Positions 63,920 to 64,000 of a stretch of 64,000 nucleotides of DNA are shown here, in pieces. This DNA is from Methyloligella sp. GL2 (GTDB lineage Bacteria; Pseudomonadota; Alphaproteobacteria; Rhizobiales; Methyloligellaceae): the NCBI RefSeq assembly GCF_013341275.1, contig NZ_CP054476.1:3026988-3090987 (forward strand), read 5' to 3'. The position numbers were made by a program, and so were the translations under genes. The notes beneath the pieces were generated by a model, which did not search any database, was not told the origin of the DNA, and saw only the letters and a program-made list of their open reading frames with translations. The number at the start of each line of letters is the position of its first letter. The stretch's first letter is position 1.

Positions 63920-64000
63920 GTCACCCCCGGGCTTGACCCGGGGGTCCAGGGCCTCAAGCTCGGAGCAAGCCGCCCTGGATTGCCGGGTCAAGCCCGGCAA
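63920..64000. repeat. Two-armed inverted repeat unit, cut by window edge
   Basis: Left arm GTCA-CCCCCGGG-CTTGA-CCCGGGGG-TCCA; right arm begins GGA-TTGCCGGG-TCAAG-CCCGGCAA and is truncated at the edge. The spacer is ~28 nt. Confidence 0.8.

Overview
The window is GC-rich chromosomal DNA, and its genes fit an alphaproteobacterium of the Hyphomicrobiales (Rhizobiales) or a close relative. The markers are a GcrA cell-cycle regulator with paired GANTC sites at its promoter, a class I lysyl-tRNA synthetase, a PodJ-like polar organizer, a long two-domain dCTP deaminase, a SAM-II riboswitch in front of metZ, and the alphaproteobacterial small families DUF2849, DUF6460-like and DUF6494. No rRNA, prophage, CRISPR array or conventional insertion sequence was seen. 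The only tRNA is tRNA-Gly(CCC). The species cannot be named from this sequence alone.

Layout. 1-7586 (minus): one tightly packed assimilatory sulfate-reduction operon: [2Fe-2S] ferredoxin, cysG, DUF2849, cysI, a DUF934-CysH fusion, cysD, cysN, and a TSUP permease cut by the window edge. There is no APS kinase and no CysJ, so the route reads sulfate, APS, sulfite, sulfide, with a ferredoxin as plausible electron donor. 7.9-16.3 kb: mscL, a DUF4212/sodium-solute symporter pair, a YjbQ protein, the PodJ-like gene, and a TSUP/TIGR02186 pair. 16.6-28.6 kb: pdeM and an Lhr-type DEXH helicase (DNA repair), pyrD, a LexA-like S24 regulator with a C10 tract, an SNase-like protein, lysS, a TerB protein and HdeD. 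28.7-36.8 kb: a solute-binding protein, a GT2 glycosyltransferase, tRNA-Gly, a radical SAM enzyme, an alanine/sodium symporter, dcd and an AAC(6')-type acetyltransferase. 36.8-43.4 kb: SAM-II-controlled metZ, a GIY-YIG endonuclease unit, argE, and an argD-argF-hslO operon. 43.8-52.7 kb: gcrA, then the Pho regulon phoR, pstSCAB, phoU, phoB. 53-64 kb: ppk2, DUF971/DUF6494, a 58-codon ArfA-like ORF coupled to moaA, a GGDEF-EAL protein, mrp, an old yellow enzyme, mobA and a bifunctional penicillin-binding protein.

The most unusual signal is in the gaps between genes. Many hold a two-armed inverted-repeat unit of the form GTCAT-hairpin-ATCCA, spacer, TGGAT-hairpin-ATGAC. The hairpin stems differ from copy to copy, but the differences compensate, so pairing is kept. 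One unit (38202-38576) has perfectly matching 32-bp arms and carries between them only a GIY-YIG endonuclease gene. This suggests a mobile or maintained repeat/endonuclease system, comparable in logic to REP elements with RAYT transposases. Two other units share a 34-bp nested palindrome that also shows compensatory changes.
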